Positions 8,578 through 17,266 of a stretch of 64,000 bases of DNA are shown in pieces. Both the position numbers and the translations under genes were made by a program. The stretch is from CAWFKS01 sp963816435. GTDB taxonomy: Bacteria > Pseudomonadota > Alphaproteobacteria > Rhizobiales > Rhizobiaceae. The first letter of the stretch is position 1. The number at the start of each line of letters is the position of its first letter. Where the stretch lies: NCBI GenBank assembly GCA_963816435.1, contig CAWFKS010000012.1:1-64000 (forward strand), read 5' to 3'. The notes under the pieces are model-generated. The model was given only the letters and a program-made list of their open reading frames with translations, had not been told where the DNA came from and searched no databases.

Positions 8578-9534
8578 CTACCAGCCGGGCATCAGCTGCT
8601 TCTGCCGCTGCCGCCTTGCGCGGGCGAAGGCGAGGGCGTCGAAGTCGAAGCTGCCGGCGTCGTCGGCTGCCGGCACCGAGATGTTGTCGAGGCTTTCGGC
8701 GATGTGGCGGGCCAGCGCGTCGACGATTTCCGGCTGCGCGGTGTTGCCGCGCAGAATGCCGATGGCGACGTCCGGCAGTGTTCCGAACCCGTCGGCCTCG
8801 CCGAGCACCCGCATTCCGGGCCTCAGCGCGCATTCCGGCAGAACCGACACCGCCAGGCCCGAAAGCACGGCGGCGATGATGACCTGCGCCGACCAGCTCG
8901 TGAACAGCACGCGGTATTTGCGGTCCTGCGCCGCCAGCATTTCGCTGGCCGCGCGCCGCCATGCGCAGGTCGGTCGCCCGAAGGCGATCGGCAGCACTTC
9001 CTCCTCGTGCACGGCGTGGCTTGCCGAGGTCACCCACAGCAGCGGCTCGTTGCGCACGATCTCGGTGGGGCGCGCCTCCTCGCAACGCGTCACCAGCGCC
9101 AGGTCGAGCTGGCCGCGGCGGATCAGCTCGGCGAGGTTGCCCGTCGGCTCGCACACGATCGACAGCTCGACGCGCGGGTTGGAGCGCACGAAGCGGCCCA
9201 TGATCTCGGGCAGGAAGCGCTCGGCATAGTCGTCCGGCGTGCCGATCCGGATCTGCCCTTCGAGGCTGGAATCGTCGAACGCCGCCAGCGTCTCGCGGTT
9301 CAGCCGGATCATCCGGCGAGCATAGCCGAGCAGCCGCTCGCCGTCCTCGGTCAGCCGGTTGGTGCGGCCGTCCTTGGCGAAGAGCTGCTTGCCGACCCGT
9401 TCCTCCAGCCGCCGCATCTGCATCGACACGGCCGACTGCGTGCGGTGCACCTCGTCGGCGGCGCGGGTGAAGCTGCCGGTGTCGGCGATGGTGACGAAGG
9501 TCTGGAGCTGGTCGAGGTCGAGCGGGGCGGCCAT
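8578..9534 (-). CDS. LysR-family transcriptional regulator
   Basis: About 318 residues. The N-terminal winged helix-turn-helix (LQTFVTIADTGSFTRAAD, then TQSAVSMQMRRLEERVGKQLF) is followed by the periplasmic-binding-like effector domain (IRIGTPDDYAERFLPEIMGRF onward). The start is placed at MAAPLDLDQLQTF because LysR proteins begin shortly before this segment. Two further in-frame ATGs lie up to 45 bases upstream, without clear ribosome sites. It is divergent from the DUF1127 gene at 9711, which it may control. The effector is unknown. Confidence 0.9.
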   Translation of the reverse strand: MAAPLDLDQLQTFVTIADTGSFTRAADEVHRTQSAVSMQMRRLEERVGKQLFAKDGRTNRLTEDGERLLGYARRMIRLNRETLAAFDDSSLEGQIRIGTPDDYAERFLPEIMGRFVRSNPRVELSIVCEPTGNLAELIRRGQLDLALVTRCEEARPTEIVRNEPLLWVTSASHAVHEEEVLPIAFGRPTCAWRRAASEMLAAQDRKYRVLFTSWSAQVIIAAVLSGLAVSVLPECALRPGMRVLGEADGFGTLPDVAIGILRGNTAQPEIVDALARHIAESLDNISVPAADDAGSFDFDALAFARARRQRQKQLMPGW

Positions 9535-9549
9535 GGCGGAACACGCATA

Positions 9550-9561
9550 ATCATTGTTGAT
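9550..9561. promoter_or_regulatory. possible LysR operator (ATCA-N4-TGAT)
   Basis: A short inverted repeat, ATCA-TTGT-TGAT, in an AT-rich patch just upstream of the chosen LysR start, in the divergent intergenic region. LysR regulators often bind their own promoter region. The repeat is short and could be chance. Confidence 0.3.
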
Positions 9562-9710
9562 GATAAACATTAAAAACATTCGTTGGACTAATCAATATCG
9601 GAATGGCACTTCGACCACCGTTCAGGAACAGCGTCTGGCGGCCTTTCGCGGCAGCATCCTCCCGGTGCCGCAAGGGACGCGGGCGCGCCAGCGATTGAAG
9701 GAGAAAGACC

Positions 9711-9998
9711 ATGGCCGTCGTCGAGCACGGCGCACCGTTCACCGCATCCGCCGCTTCGCGCCCGGCATTCGTGATGCGCCTCGCCAGCGCCGCGAACCGG
9801 ATGCTGCGCGTGTGGAAGAACCGGCGTGCAGCCCGTCGCCTCGCCGATCTGTCCGACTGGGAACTCGCCGACATCGGCCTGGAGCGCAGCGACGTCCACG
9901 AGGCGTTCGCGTTCGAGCGCGGCGACCCGACGCTGAGGCTGAGCCGCATCGTGCGCTCGCGTCACTTCGTCGAGACTGCCGCCCGCCGGGTGAACTGA
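9711..9998 (+). CDS. DUF1127 small basic protein
   Basis: A 95-residue protein with the arginine-rich DUF1127 motif in the middle: WKNRRAARRLADLSDWELADIGLERSDVHEA (about 36-66). Small DUF1127 proteins are common in alphaproteobacteria. Some bind RNA and affect phosphate and carbon metabolism or stress adaptation, and they are often strongly regulated. An extra N-terminal stretch of about 35 residues precedes the motif. It is divergent from the LysR gene and followed by a rho-independent terminator at 10118, so probably a single-gene transcript. Confidence 0.85.
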   Translation: MAVVEHGAPFTASAASRPAFVMRLASAANRMLRVWKNRRAARRLADLSDWELADIGLERSDVHEAFAFERGDPTLRLSRIVRSRHFVETAARRVN

Positions 9999-10117
9999 GC
10001 CGGTCGCAGCAGCAATCGGAATGGCCGAGCCCCGCAGCAGGCGCGGCCATCGTCCCGAGGAATTGCAGGCATTCCCGTCACTTCCCTGCCGGTTCCCCTC
10101 CGGCCTGCCTGCAGATT

Positions 10118-10149
10118 GCCCGGCCTCCCTCGTGGGGCCGGGCTTTTTC
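10118..10149 (+). terminator. rho-independent terminator after the DUF1127 gene
   Basis: An 8-bp GC stem (GCCCGGCC / GGCCGGGC) with an 8-base loop, followed by TTTTT. It is correctly placed for the DUF1127 transcript. Confidence 0.85.
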
Positions 10150-10202
10150 GTTTCGGGCACCCTGCGAGCGACGTGGAGCCGTTGGGCTAGCCGTGAACGG
10201 CG

Positions 10203-11069
10203 CTAGCTCTGGGCGACGATGCCCTTCCAGAACCGGTCGAAGATGGCGCTCATCTCGCGGCCATATTCGTCCTGATGGCGGGCGCCGGCCTCGAACATGC
10301 TGCCGAACAGATCGTCGTAGGGGGTGCGTGGCCTGCCGCTCGGGTTCTGCGGCTCAGGCTCCGGCCGGCTGGTGCCGGTCATCTGCTCGAACATGCGTAT
10401 GAACGGGTTCTGGGCCATCGCCTGCCAGACCTCGCCGGCATCCTGCGCCTTGCCGTCCTTCTTCTTGCCGGCGGCTGCGGCGTAGTCCTGCATCATCCTG
10501 GTGAACGGGTTGTCGAACACGCTGCCGGCCTGGCCGCTCCTTGCCGCCGGCATTCCCATCGCCGCCGCCATCTCGGCGCCCTGGCGCATCATCTGCTCGA
10601 CCATCGCGCCGTAGGGGTTGCCGCCGGGAAACCCGCCGCCCGCAAGCTGGCCGCTCGACTGCTTGTAGAGCCCGCCCATGATGATCGCCGCCAGCCCCGG
10701 CAGCATCTGTTCCAGCACCTGGCGGGCGAGCCCGGTCGCGGCGGCCGCCTGCTCGGCCACGGCGCGGCTCACTTCGGGATAGGCGAACAGGTGCTTGAGT
10801 ATGCCTTCGCCCTCGGAAATCCCGGCCGGCGTGAAGGCGCGCTGCACGTCCTCGAAATATTTCTGGTGCTGCCCGGTCGAAAGTGCGGCCAGGAAGGAGC
10901 CGAGGCCGTAGGGATCGGCGGCATTGCGCCGAAGACCCTCGCTGAAGGCCGGCATCAGCGCCTCGACGGCCGCCTGCGCCTGCTTCTGGCTGAGCTCGAA
11001 CTGGCGCGCGATCGCCTTGAACGCCTCGCCGTTCTGCGCCTTCTCCAGCATGTCGAAAAGCGGAAGCAT
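10203..11069 (-). CDS. DUF937-domain protein
   Basis: A 288-residue protein starting MLPLFDMLEKAQNGEAFKAIARQFELS. The N-terminal half has the DUF937 (YidB-like) pattern of helical repeats (QAQAAVEALMPAFSEGLRRN; ALSTGQHQKYFED). The C-terminal half is glycine, proline and methionine rich and low in complexity. No signal peptide. Function unknown; DUF937 proteins are cytoplasmic and uncharacterised. The open frame continues far upstream, but the ATG at 11069, preceded by GGGGAGAGG, is where homologous sequence starts. Intact. Confidence 0.8.
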   Translation of the reverse strand: MLPLFDMLEKAQNGEAFKAIARQFELSQKQAQAAVEALMPAFSEGLRRNAADPYGLGSFLAALSTGQHQKYFEDVQRAFTPAGISEGEGILKHLFAYPEVSRAVAEQAAAATGLARQVLEQMLPGLAAIIMGGLYKQSSGQLAGGGFPGGNPYGAMVEQMMRQGAEMAAAMGMPAARSGQAGSVFDNPFTRMMQDYAAAAGKKKDGKAQDAGEVWQAMAQNPFIRMFEQMTGTSRPEPEPQNPSGRPRTPYDDLFGSMFEAGARHQDEYGREMSAIFDRFWKGIVAQS

Positions 11070-11161
11070 GGCCTCTCCCCCGAATCTGGCCGCAAGGTTA
11101 GCCGATCCGGACGAATCCGGCAAAACCCGGCATCTGTTGCAGAAAACCCGGATGAGCGCCG

Positions 11162-12535
11162 TCAGTAGGCGTATTCGAGGAAGCACGGCTCGATCGAGCC
11201 GCCCCAGCGCGTGTGGAAGGCCTTGACCATCTCCTCCGCGCTGGTCGTGCCGCGCGCCACCACTTCCTCGAGCGGGCCGAGATAATGGGTCTCGTCGTAG
11301 CCGTCGGCGTTGAGCCTGTGGCGGTTGGCCAGCCCCGTGCGCGAGATGGCGAGAACGTCGCGGGCGAGGTCGCGCAGCGGCTTGCCGCGGAACAGCGACT
11401 TCAGCCCCTCGCGCGGCGCCTCGTCGCGCAGGTCGGACACCTCGCCGAACGTCCAGTCCGCCGTGAGCTGCTCGACCGCGTCGAGCGCCGCCTCGTCGTA
11501 GAGCAGGCCGACCCAGAAGGCCGGCAGCGCGCAGATGCGCCGCCACGGACCGCCGTCGGCGCCGCGCATCTCCAGGAAGCGCTTCAGCCGCACGTCGGGA
11601 AACAGCGTCGACAGATGGTTGGCCCAGTCGCCGATGGTCGGCTCGGCGTCCGGCACGGAATTGCGCAGCGCGCCGTCCATGAACTGGCGGAAGGTGACGT
11701 GCGTGGCGTCGTAGTAGCGGCCCTGCCGCATCACGAAATACATCGGCACGTCGAGCGCCCATTCGACATAGTCGGCGTAGCCGAAATCGGAGGCGAAGCA
11801 GAATTCCAGAAGCCCGGCGCGCTGGTTGTCGGTGTCGCGCCAGATGTCGCCGCGCCAGGACTGCAGTCCGTTCGGCCGGCCTTCCGTGAACGGCGAGTTG
11901 GCGAACAGCGCGGTGGCGAGCGGCTGCAGCTTCATGCCGACCTGCATCTTGCGGCGCATGTCGGTCTCGGACGAGAAGTCGAGATTCACCTGGATCGTGC
12001 AGGTGCGGTACATCATGTCGAGGCCCTTGCTGCCGACCTTCGGCATGTAGGCGGTCATGATGTCGTAGCGCGACTTCGGCATCTTCGGCGTTTCGCCGAG
12101 GGTCCATTTCGGGCTGCCGCCCAGGCCGAGAAACCGGATGCCCAGCGGCTCGGCGATCTCGCGCAGCTGCGCCAGGTGCGCGTTGCCCTCGCGACAGGTC
12201 TGGTGAATCGTCTCCACCGGCGCGCCCGACAGCTCGAACTGGCCGCCCGGCTCCAGCGAGATGGCGCCGCCGCCGGTCGGCTCGGTCAGGCCGATGATAC
12301 GGCCGTCGTCGAGGATGGGATCCCAGCCGAGCGTGCGCTGCATGCCTTCCAGCACCGCGCGAATTCCCTTGTCGCCGCCGTAGGGCACGGGCCGGTTGCC
12401 GTCGACGTAGAAGGGAAACTTCTCGTGCTCGGTGCCGATGCGCCAGTCTTCGCGCGGCTTGCAGCCGTCAGCGATCCACGCAACGAGGTCGTCGTGTCCC
12501 TGGATCGGCCGGGCGTCGGTCGTGTCGCGCGCCAT
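11162..12535 (-). CDS. gshA: glutamate-cysteine ligase (plant/alphaproteobacterial type)
   Basis: 457 residues. It joins glutamate to cysteine using ATP, the first and rate-limiting step of glutathione synthesis (EC 6.3.2.2). It belongs to the GCS2 (class 3) family of plants and alphaproteobacteria: RIGTEHEKFPFYVDGNRPVPYGG, then EPGGQFELSGAP, MYRTCTIQVNLDFSSE (substrate and metal contacts), LFANSPFTEGRPNG and WRGDIWRDTDNQRAG. Full length and intact. gshB, for the second step, lies at 41719. rsmE is upstream in the same direction (about 140 bp), a pairing seen in other rhizobia. Confidence 0.95.
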   Translation of the reverse strand: MARDTTDARPIQGHDDLVAWIADGCKPREDWRIGTEHEKFPFYVDGNRPVPYGGDKGIRAVLEGMQRTLGWDPILDDGRIIGLTEPTGGGAISLEPGGQFELSGAPVETIHQTCREGNAHLAQLREIAEPLGIRFLGLGGSPKWTLGETPKMPKSRYDIMTAYMPKVGSKGLDMMYRTCTIQVNLDFSSETDMRRKMQVGMKLQPLATALFANSPFTEGRPNGLQSWRGDIWRDTDNQRAGLLEFCFASDFGYADYVEWALDVPMYFVMRQGRYYDATHVTFRQFMDGALRNSVPDAEPTIGDWANHLSTLFPDVRLKRFLEMRGADGGPWRRICALPAFWVGLLYDEAALDAVEQLTADWTFGEVSDLRDEAPREGLKSLFRGKPLRDLARDVLAISRTGLANRHRLNADGYDETHYLGPLEEVVARGTTSAEEMVKAFHTRWGGSIEPCFLEYAY

Positions 12536-12676
12536 TAAAACCTCTCCGGCCGGCCTGCACGAAAATTCAGGCGCGAGTGATGCACAATTTGACGCCGGCC
12601 CGGCAAGTGAAAAATCCTGACCGCTCTGTCACGGAAAGATGATGATCCGCAGCGGCTGCCAGTCGCTGTCGCCGCG

Positions 12677-13414
12677 TCAGCGCCAGTCGCCGATGGTGGC
12701 CTGGATGACGGCGAGCGCTGCCACCGCCGCCGTGTCTGCCCGCAGGATACGCGGCCCGAGCGGTATCGCGGTGACGAAGTCGAGCGCGTGGAGCTGCCGC
12801 CGCTCGTCCTCGGAGAACCCGCCCTCCGGCCCGATCAGCAGCCCGAGCTTCGCCTCCGCGATCGCCTCCAGGAGCGGCACGGGACTGTCGGTCTCCGCGC
12901 CCTCGTCGCAGAAGATCAGCCGGCGCCCCGGCTCCCATTCGGCAAGGAAGGCGTCGAATTTTCGAACCTCCTCGACGCGCGGTATCGACAATATGCCGCA
13001 CTGCTCGGCCGCCTCGACGGCGTTCGCCTGCAGCCGCTCCACACCGACCTTCGACAGTTGCGTATGCTGGGTTATCACCGGCTGGATGATGCCGGCGCCC
13101 ATCTCCGTCGCCTTCTGGACCATGTAGTCCAGTCGGCCCGCCTTGAGCGGCGCGAAGGCGTAGACGAAGTCGGACGGCGCCGGCTGCGGCCGGGTGAGCT
13201 CCACCGCCTCGAGGCGCACCGACTTCTTCGAGGACGCCGCGACGCGCGCCAGCCATTCGCCGTCGCGCCCGTTGAAGACGAGAAGCTCGGCGCCCACGGC
13301 CATTCTCAGCACATTGGCCAGGTAGTGGCTCTGCTTCGCATCGAGCGCGATCTCCGCGCCGGCCGAAAGATCGCCGGACACCACGAGCCGCTGCATTCGG
13401 TAGTTCGCACGCAT
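12677..13414 (-). CDS. rsmE: 16S rRNA (uracil1498-N3)-methyltransferase
   Basis: 245 residues. It methylates U1498 in helix 44 of 16S rRNA using SAM. An N-terminal PUA-like domain (KQSHYLANVLRMAVGAELLVFNG) precedes a SPOUT trefoil-knot domain with LLIGPEGGFSEDE and PLGPRILRADTAAVAAL, the knot motifs that bind SAM. The start is placed at MRANYRMQRLV, the usual RsmE beginning; an upstream TTG extension is unlikely. Intact and co-directional with gshA. Confidence 0.93.
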   Translation of the reverse strand: MRANYRMQRLVVSGDLSAGAEIALDAKQSHYLANVLRMAVGAELLVFNGRDGEWLARVAASSKKSVRLEAVELTRPQPAPSDFVYAFAPLKAGRLDYMVQKATEMGAGIIQPVITQHTQLSKVGVERLQANAVEAAEQCGILSIPRVEEVRKFDAFLAEWEPGRRLIFCDEGAETDSPVPLLEAIAEAKLGLLIGPEGGFSEDERRQLHALDFVTAIPLGPRILRADTAAVAALAVIQATIGDWR

Positions 13415-13466
13415 GGCCGCAGTGATGGGCAATGCGCCCGGCCGGGTCAAGCCGCCCGGGATCTGG

Positions 13467-14186
13467 CTAACGAGGTTCGTTCTGCAGGCTGAGATAGGTG
13501 CCGTCGAACCCTGACATCGAGCGCAAATGGTCCCAGTCGCGGATCGTCACCGTGCGGCCTTCCCAGGTGATCGCGCCGGTACGGCGCAGCGCCTGCAGCG
13601 CCCGGTTCACGTGCACGGTCGACTTGCCCATGATGTCGGCGAGCTCGGCCTGGCTGAACGGCAGAAAGAAGCTGTCGCCGTCGACTTGCTCGACAGTCTT
13701 CAGCCGCAGATACATCTCGCAGATGAAATGCGCGATCTGGTGCGCGGCCGAACGGCGACCCATCGCCACGATCCAGGCGCGGTGGATGGCCGCGTCGACG
13801 ACCGTTGCCAGCCACAGCAGCCGCGTCAGGTGCGGCTGCGTCTCGGTGATGCGGTGCAGCCTTTCGTGCGGCACGACCGCGACGGTGCACTTGCCGAGCG
13901 CGACGACGCCGTGATCGAGTGATTTCAACAGGAAGGAGTGTAGGTCGACGAAGTCGCCGGGCACGTGGACAGCCGTCACCTGCCGCGCGCCGGATTCCAG
14001 GATCTGGAACCGTGCGGCGAACCCATCGATGACCACCATGCTTTCTCCCGGACGGCCGCCCTGCGGCACCATCTCCGTCTCGTCGGGATAGCTGCGGGTC
14101 TGCACCACCAGCGATTCCAGCGCCTGTTGCTCTTCGGCCGTCAACCGGTCGCGCCGTCCTAGTGCCAGAGCCAGCGGATTGCCCAT
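13467..14186 (-). CDS. Crp/Fnr-family transcriptional regulator
   Basis: 239 residues. The N-terminal cyclic-nucleotide-binding-like beta-roll (FAARFQILESGARQVTAVHVPGDFVDLHSF) is followed by the Crp-type helix-turn-helix (FSQAELADIMGKSTVHVNRALQALRRTG). The cysteines typical of FNR iron-sulfur clusters are absent, so it is not a classical oxygen sensor. An AAGGGG site precedes the ATG at 14186. A near-perfect palindrome with Crp-like spacing lies 124 bp upstream and may be its own operator. The signal is unknown. Confidence 0.9.
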   Translation of the reverse strand: MGNPLALALGRRDRLTAEEQQALESLVVQTRSYPDETEMVPQGGRPGESMVVIDGFAARFQILESGARQVTAVHVPGDFVDLHSFLLKSLDHGVVALGKCTVAVVPHERLHRITETQPHLTRLLWLATVVDAAIHRAWIVAMGRRSAAHQIAHFICEMYLRLKTVEQVDGDSFFLPFSQAELADIMGKSTVHVNRALQALRRTGAITWEGRTVTIRDWDHLRSMSGFDGTYLSLQNEPR

Positions 14187-14309
14187 TTGCCCCTTCCCTT
14201 CATGTGCCGCGCAATTTCCGCGCAAGCGGCGAGGCCGAACGCGGCTTCAAGCCTCTCCTGCTCCTGCCGTCAGGGCAGCTCCCGGCGCGGGACCATAGGC
14301 ATGATCCCG

Positions 14310-14327
14310 AGGTCACCACAATGACCT
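14310..14327. promoter_or_regulatory. palindromic operator candidate (AGGTCA-N6-TGACCT)
   Basis: A perfect 6-bp inverted repeat with a 6-bp spacer, in the 190-bp gap between pcuC and the Crp-type regulator. Spacing equals that of Crp-family sites (TGTGA-N6-TCACA), so autoregulation is the simplest reading. No other inverted repeat of this quality is seen in the gap. Confidence 0.5.
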
Positions 14328-14378
14328 ATGAGAAAGTAGGTGTCTGGCAGCGGCGCAATCGACCGCGGTCTCGCCGGC

Positions 14379-14843
14379 CTAGTCGCTTGGCGCCGGCTCA
14401 ATCATGGCCTCGGCCTCGACCTTGCCCGCCTCGCCGAAGTCGAGGGTGAGCGGCACCGTCTGGCCTTTCACCAGCGGCGCCTTCAAGCCGGTCAGGCAGA
14501 TGTGCTGGCGCCATGGGGCGAAGGCTAGCACGAGCTTTGGCGCAAGCGCGGCAGTATCCGTCCAGGTGGCGCCGTCCTCGGCCTCCACGCAGAAGCCGGC
14601 GCGCTCGGCCGCCGGCGAGGACACGCCCTGCAGCGTCACCGCCTCGTCTCCGGTGTTCAGGATGGCGCCGTAGACGCCGGCGATCCCGTCGAGATCGTCG
14701 GTCGGCTTCACCCAGAGATGGCCGATCTCGACGGCGCCGAGGTGGTAGCTGTGCGCGCTCGCGGGTGCCGCCAAACAGGAGGCCACCGCCAGGGCGGCCA
14801 CGGTGCCGAGGACGCGGCTTACGGTCGTGCTGTCAGGTCTCAA
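14379..14843 (-). CDS. periplasmic copper chaperone, PCu(A)C family
   Basis: 154 residues. A signal peptide (about 1-30, hydrophobic with cleavage near APASAHS) is followed by a cupredoxin-like PCuAC domain. The C-terminal HxC/M-type copper motif appears as RQHICLTGLKAPLVKGQTVPL. Members deliver Cu(I) to the Cu-A centre of cytochrome c oxidase. It lies directly downstream of and co-directional with ctaG (25 bp), which fits a joint role in oxidase copper loading. One ligand is cysteine where methionine is usual. Confidence 0.82.
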   Translation of the reverse strand: MRPDSTTVSRVLGTVAALAVASCLAAPASAHSYHLGAVEIGHLWVKPTDDLDGIAGVYGAILNTGDEAVTLQGVSSPAAERAGFCVEAEDGATWTDTAALAPKLVLAFAPWRQHICLTGLKAPLVKGQTVPLTLDFGEAGKVEAEAMIEPAPSD

Positions 14844-14868
14844 CGCGGTGTCTCCGGAGTGAGAAAAT

Positions 14869-15510
14869 TCAATCGCGCGGGGAATCGTTGTCGAACACCG
14901 CAGTGTCCGATGTCTCCAGCCGCGCCTCTGTCTCCTGCGAGCCCTTGGCGAGGTCGCGTGCCGCCGCGACTTCCTCAGGCGTCAGGTTGTCCTGCTTGAA
15001 GAACGTGTAGGACAGCGTGATCGTGTCGTTGTCGCGCGCCGACTTGTCCTTCAGCATCTGGCTGTCGACATAGAGCACCAGCGGCATGCGCGCGCTCTCG
15101 CCCGGTCCCAGCTTCTCCTTGGTGAAGCAGAAGCACTGGATCTTGAAGAAGTAGGGCGCGGCCGGGTAGGGCGTGATGTTGAAGGTCGCCTGCGCCACTA
15201 TCGTGTGGTCGGTATTGTTCTTGGCGTAGTAGTAGACTTGGGTCGGCTCGTCGAAGCGGGTGGTGATCTCGCGCTTTTCAGGGCGGAACTCCCAGTCGAG
15301 CCCGGGTGCGACGTTCGCGTCGAAGCGCACCTTCACTTCCGGCTGCGAGACGCTTGCCGTCAGCTCCTTCTCGACGCCGCGCTTGATGGTGCCGCCGTAG
15401 CCGGTGAAGGCGCAATACATCCTGTAGAGCGTCGGCGAATAGACGACGGCGACCGTCATCATCGACAGCAGCGCGACGCTCAGCGCGACAAATTTCCCGT
15501 TGCCTTTCAT
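14869..15510 (-). CDS. ctaG: cytochrome c oxidase assembly protein CtaG/Cox11
   Basis: 213 residues. One N-terminal membrane anchor (about 7-28) precedes a periplasmic immunoglobulin-like domain with the copper-binding CFCF motif at residues 126-129 (KIQCFCFTKEKL). It inserts copper into the Cu-B site of subunit I. It is intact apart from a slightly long acidic C-terminus. It is usually found inside a cox operon; here it stands apart, paired with pcuC. No oxidase subunits are in the window. Confidence 0.92.
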   Translation of the reverse strand: MKGNGKFVALSVALLSMMTVAVVYSPTLYRMYCAFTGYGGTIKRGVEKELTASVSQPEVKVRFDANVAPGLDWEFRPEKREITTRFDEPTQVYYYAKNNTDHTIVAQATFNITPYPAAPYFFKIQCFCFTKEKLGPGESARMPLVLYVDSQMLKDKSARDNDTITLSYTFFKQDNLTPEEVAAARDLAKGSQETEARLETSDTAVFDNDSPRD

Positions 15511-15734
15511 GCGAACCGAAATGCTCCCAGAGGCTGGCCGTCCAATCGAACAGGCTGCCAGTCAGCATACGACCGAGGCGCCAGTTCGGCGCGCCGGAAC
15601 GTCGACTTTCGTGCGCCCTTCCGCAAGGCTCGAAATTGTCGCAGGACGCGGCCCTCGCCTTGCCGTTCGGCCGGCGCGCCATATGACTTGTCTTGGGCGA
15701 ACTGTCGACCCGCGACCTGACGAGAGAACTGGAC

Positions 15735-16019
15735 ATGAGCGAACACCAGAAAGCCGTGCGCGCCCGCATCACCGGCCGCGTGCAGGGCGTTTCCTTCCGC
15801 GACTGGACGGCACGCCAGGCGAAGCTTCTCGGGATTGCCGGCTGGGTGCGCAACGATCCGGACGGTGCGGTGACGGCGCTCCTCGCCGGCGACGTCGAGG
15901 CGGTCGAAGCCATGCTCGAACGCCTGAACGATGGCCCCCCGGCGGCGCTGGTCGAGGATGTCGAGGTCAGCGACGCCGCACCCGAGGAGGCCGGTTCGGG
16001 CTTTCGCGTCACCGGCTAG
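15735..16019 (+). CDS. acyP: acylphosphatase
   Basis: 94 residues. It hydrolyses acyl phosphates to carboxylate and phosphate (EC 3.6.1.7). The active-site arginine lies in GRVQGVSFRDWT (residues 14-25, R22) and the catalytic asparagine in GWVRNDPDG. The usual second glycine of GVGFR is serine here. The start at 15735 gives standard family length. It is divergent from ctaG, with about 225 bp between. Confidence 0.92.
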   Translation: MSEHQKAVRARITGRVQGVSFRDWTARQAKLLGIAGWVRNDPDGAVTALLAGDVEAVEAMLERLNDGPPAALVEDVEVSDAAPEEAGSGFRVTG

Positions 16020-16173
16020 GCTTCCCGTCGTGCGCCGACGCCGCACTGCCACAAGCTTATGGCGCGGCTGGACCACGCCCGCTCCCTGTCTTCCGCTATA
16101 GCCGGATGACGGGCTCGGCCGCCGGCAGCCGCCGGCCTGCCTTTCGACAATCGAACTGCCGCGGCGCCGCCTG

Positions 16174-17148
16174 ATGACGAGCACGGTGAGCCCTTCCCCC
16201 GCGCCTTCGCCCGCCCCGGCGGATGCCGGCGGCGTGTCCGAGGGTCTCAGCGAGCGTTCGGGCTTCCTGCTCGTCTTCCTGTCGGCGCTGGTCTGGAGCT
16301 TCGGCGGCGCCATCGCCCGCTTCATCGAGGCGCCCGATCCGTGGACCGTGGTGTTCTGGCGCTCCTTCTGGGCGGCCGCCTTCCTCGCCGGCTTCATGCT
16401 GTGGCGCGACGGGCCGCGCGGCACGCTCGCGCTGTTCCGCAACATGGGGCTGCCGGGCGTCGCCGTCGGCGTCTGCTTCGCCACCGCCTCGACCTCCTTC
16501 GTCGTGGCACTCGGCTACACCACCGTCGCCAACATCCTGCTGATGCAGGCCGGCGTGCCGCTGATCGCAGCACTGTTCGGCTGGATCGTCTTTCGCGAGC
16601 GTGTCGCGCCCGCCACCTGGGTGGCGATCGCGGCGGTGATCACCGGCGTCGCGATCATGGTCTCGGATTCGCTGCGTGCCGACGTCTCGCCGGTCGGCGA
16701 CGGGCTGGCGCTGCTGATTGCGCTGGTGTTCTCGGCCGCCACGCTGATCACGCGCCGCTTCCGCGCGGTGCGCATGACGCCGGCAACCTTTCTCGGAACA
16801 GTCATCGCCGCTTCCTTCGCCTTCACTCAGGCCTCGGCTCTCGGCGTGTCGGGCATCGACATGGGCTTCCTGTTCGCCTTCGGCGCGCTGAATCTCGGCC
16901 TGGGGCTGGCCTTCTTCGCCACCGGCGCGCGGCTGATCCCGGCCGCTTACGCCGCGCTTCTGGGCACGTTCGAGACGCTGTTCGGCCCCGTCTGGGTGTG
17001 GCTCGTCCACGGCGAACTGCCGTCCGAGCGCACGGTGATCGGCGGCGCCGTGGTGTTCGCCGCGCTGATTGTCCATATCGGCCTGCAGTTCCGCCGGCCG
17101 CGGCGCCCGGCCCGGCCCGGCACCACCGGCGTGCCGACGCCCAACTGA
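16174..17148 (+). CDS. EamA/DMT-superfamily permease
   Basis: 324 residues with about ten hydrophobic helices in two EamA repeats (first from GFLLVFLSALVWSFGGAIARF, second from VGDGLALLIALVFSAATLI). It is a drug/metabolite-type inner-membrane transporter, probably an exporter; substrate unknown. The first 25 residues are proline/alanine rich and may be a misplaced start. It precedes the putrescine operon in the same direction, but the 120-bp gap gives no firm link. Confidence 0.88.
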   Translation: MTSTVSPSPAPSPAPADAGGVSEGLSERSGFLLVFLSALVWSFGGAIARFIEAPDPWTVVFWRSFWAAAFLAGFMLWRDGPRGTLALFRNMGLPGVAVGVCFATASTSFVVALGYTTVANILLMQAGVPLIAALFGWIVFRERVAPATWVAIAAVITGVAIMVSDSLRADVSPVGDGLALLIALVFSAATLITRRFRAVRMTPATFLGTVIAASFAFTQASALGVSGIDMGFLFAFGALNLGLGLAFFATGARLIPAAYAALLGTFETLFGPVWVWLVHGELPSERTVIGGAVVFAALIVHIGLQFRRPRRPARPGTTGVPTPN

Positions 17149-17266
17149 GGCGCGCCCGGCCGGCCATTGACTTTTGATCGCCGGCAAAGCTGACTGTTTG
17201 GCAGCGAAACAGTCCGACAGGCTCATCTTGCGAAACGTGAGTGCCGGCGCGCTGGCAGCCGGAAAC

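Noticed and set aside
6924..8879. 651-codon plus-strand frame over xseA
   Set aside because: Shadow of xseA in GC-rich DNA, arginine-rich and with no domain.
11213..12538. Open frame of 441 codons antisense to gshA
   Set aside because: Its composition is the mirror of a high-GC gene (alanine/arginine/valine rich), without a ribosome site; gshA on the other strand is certain.
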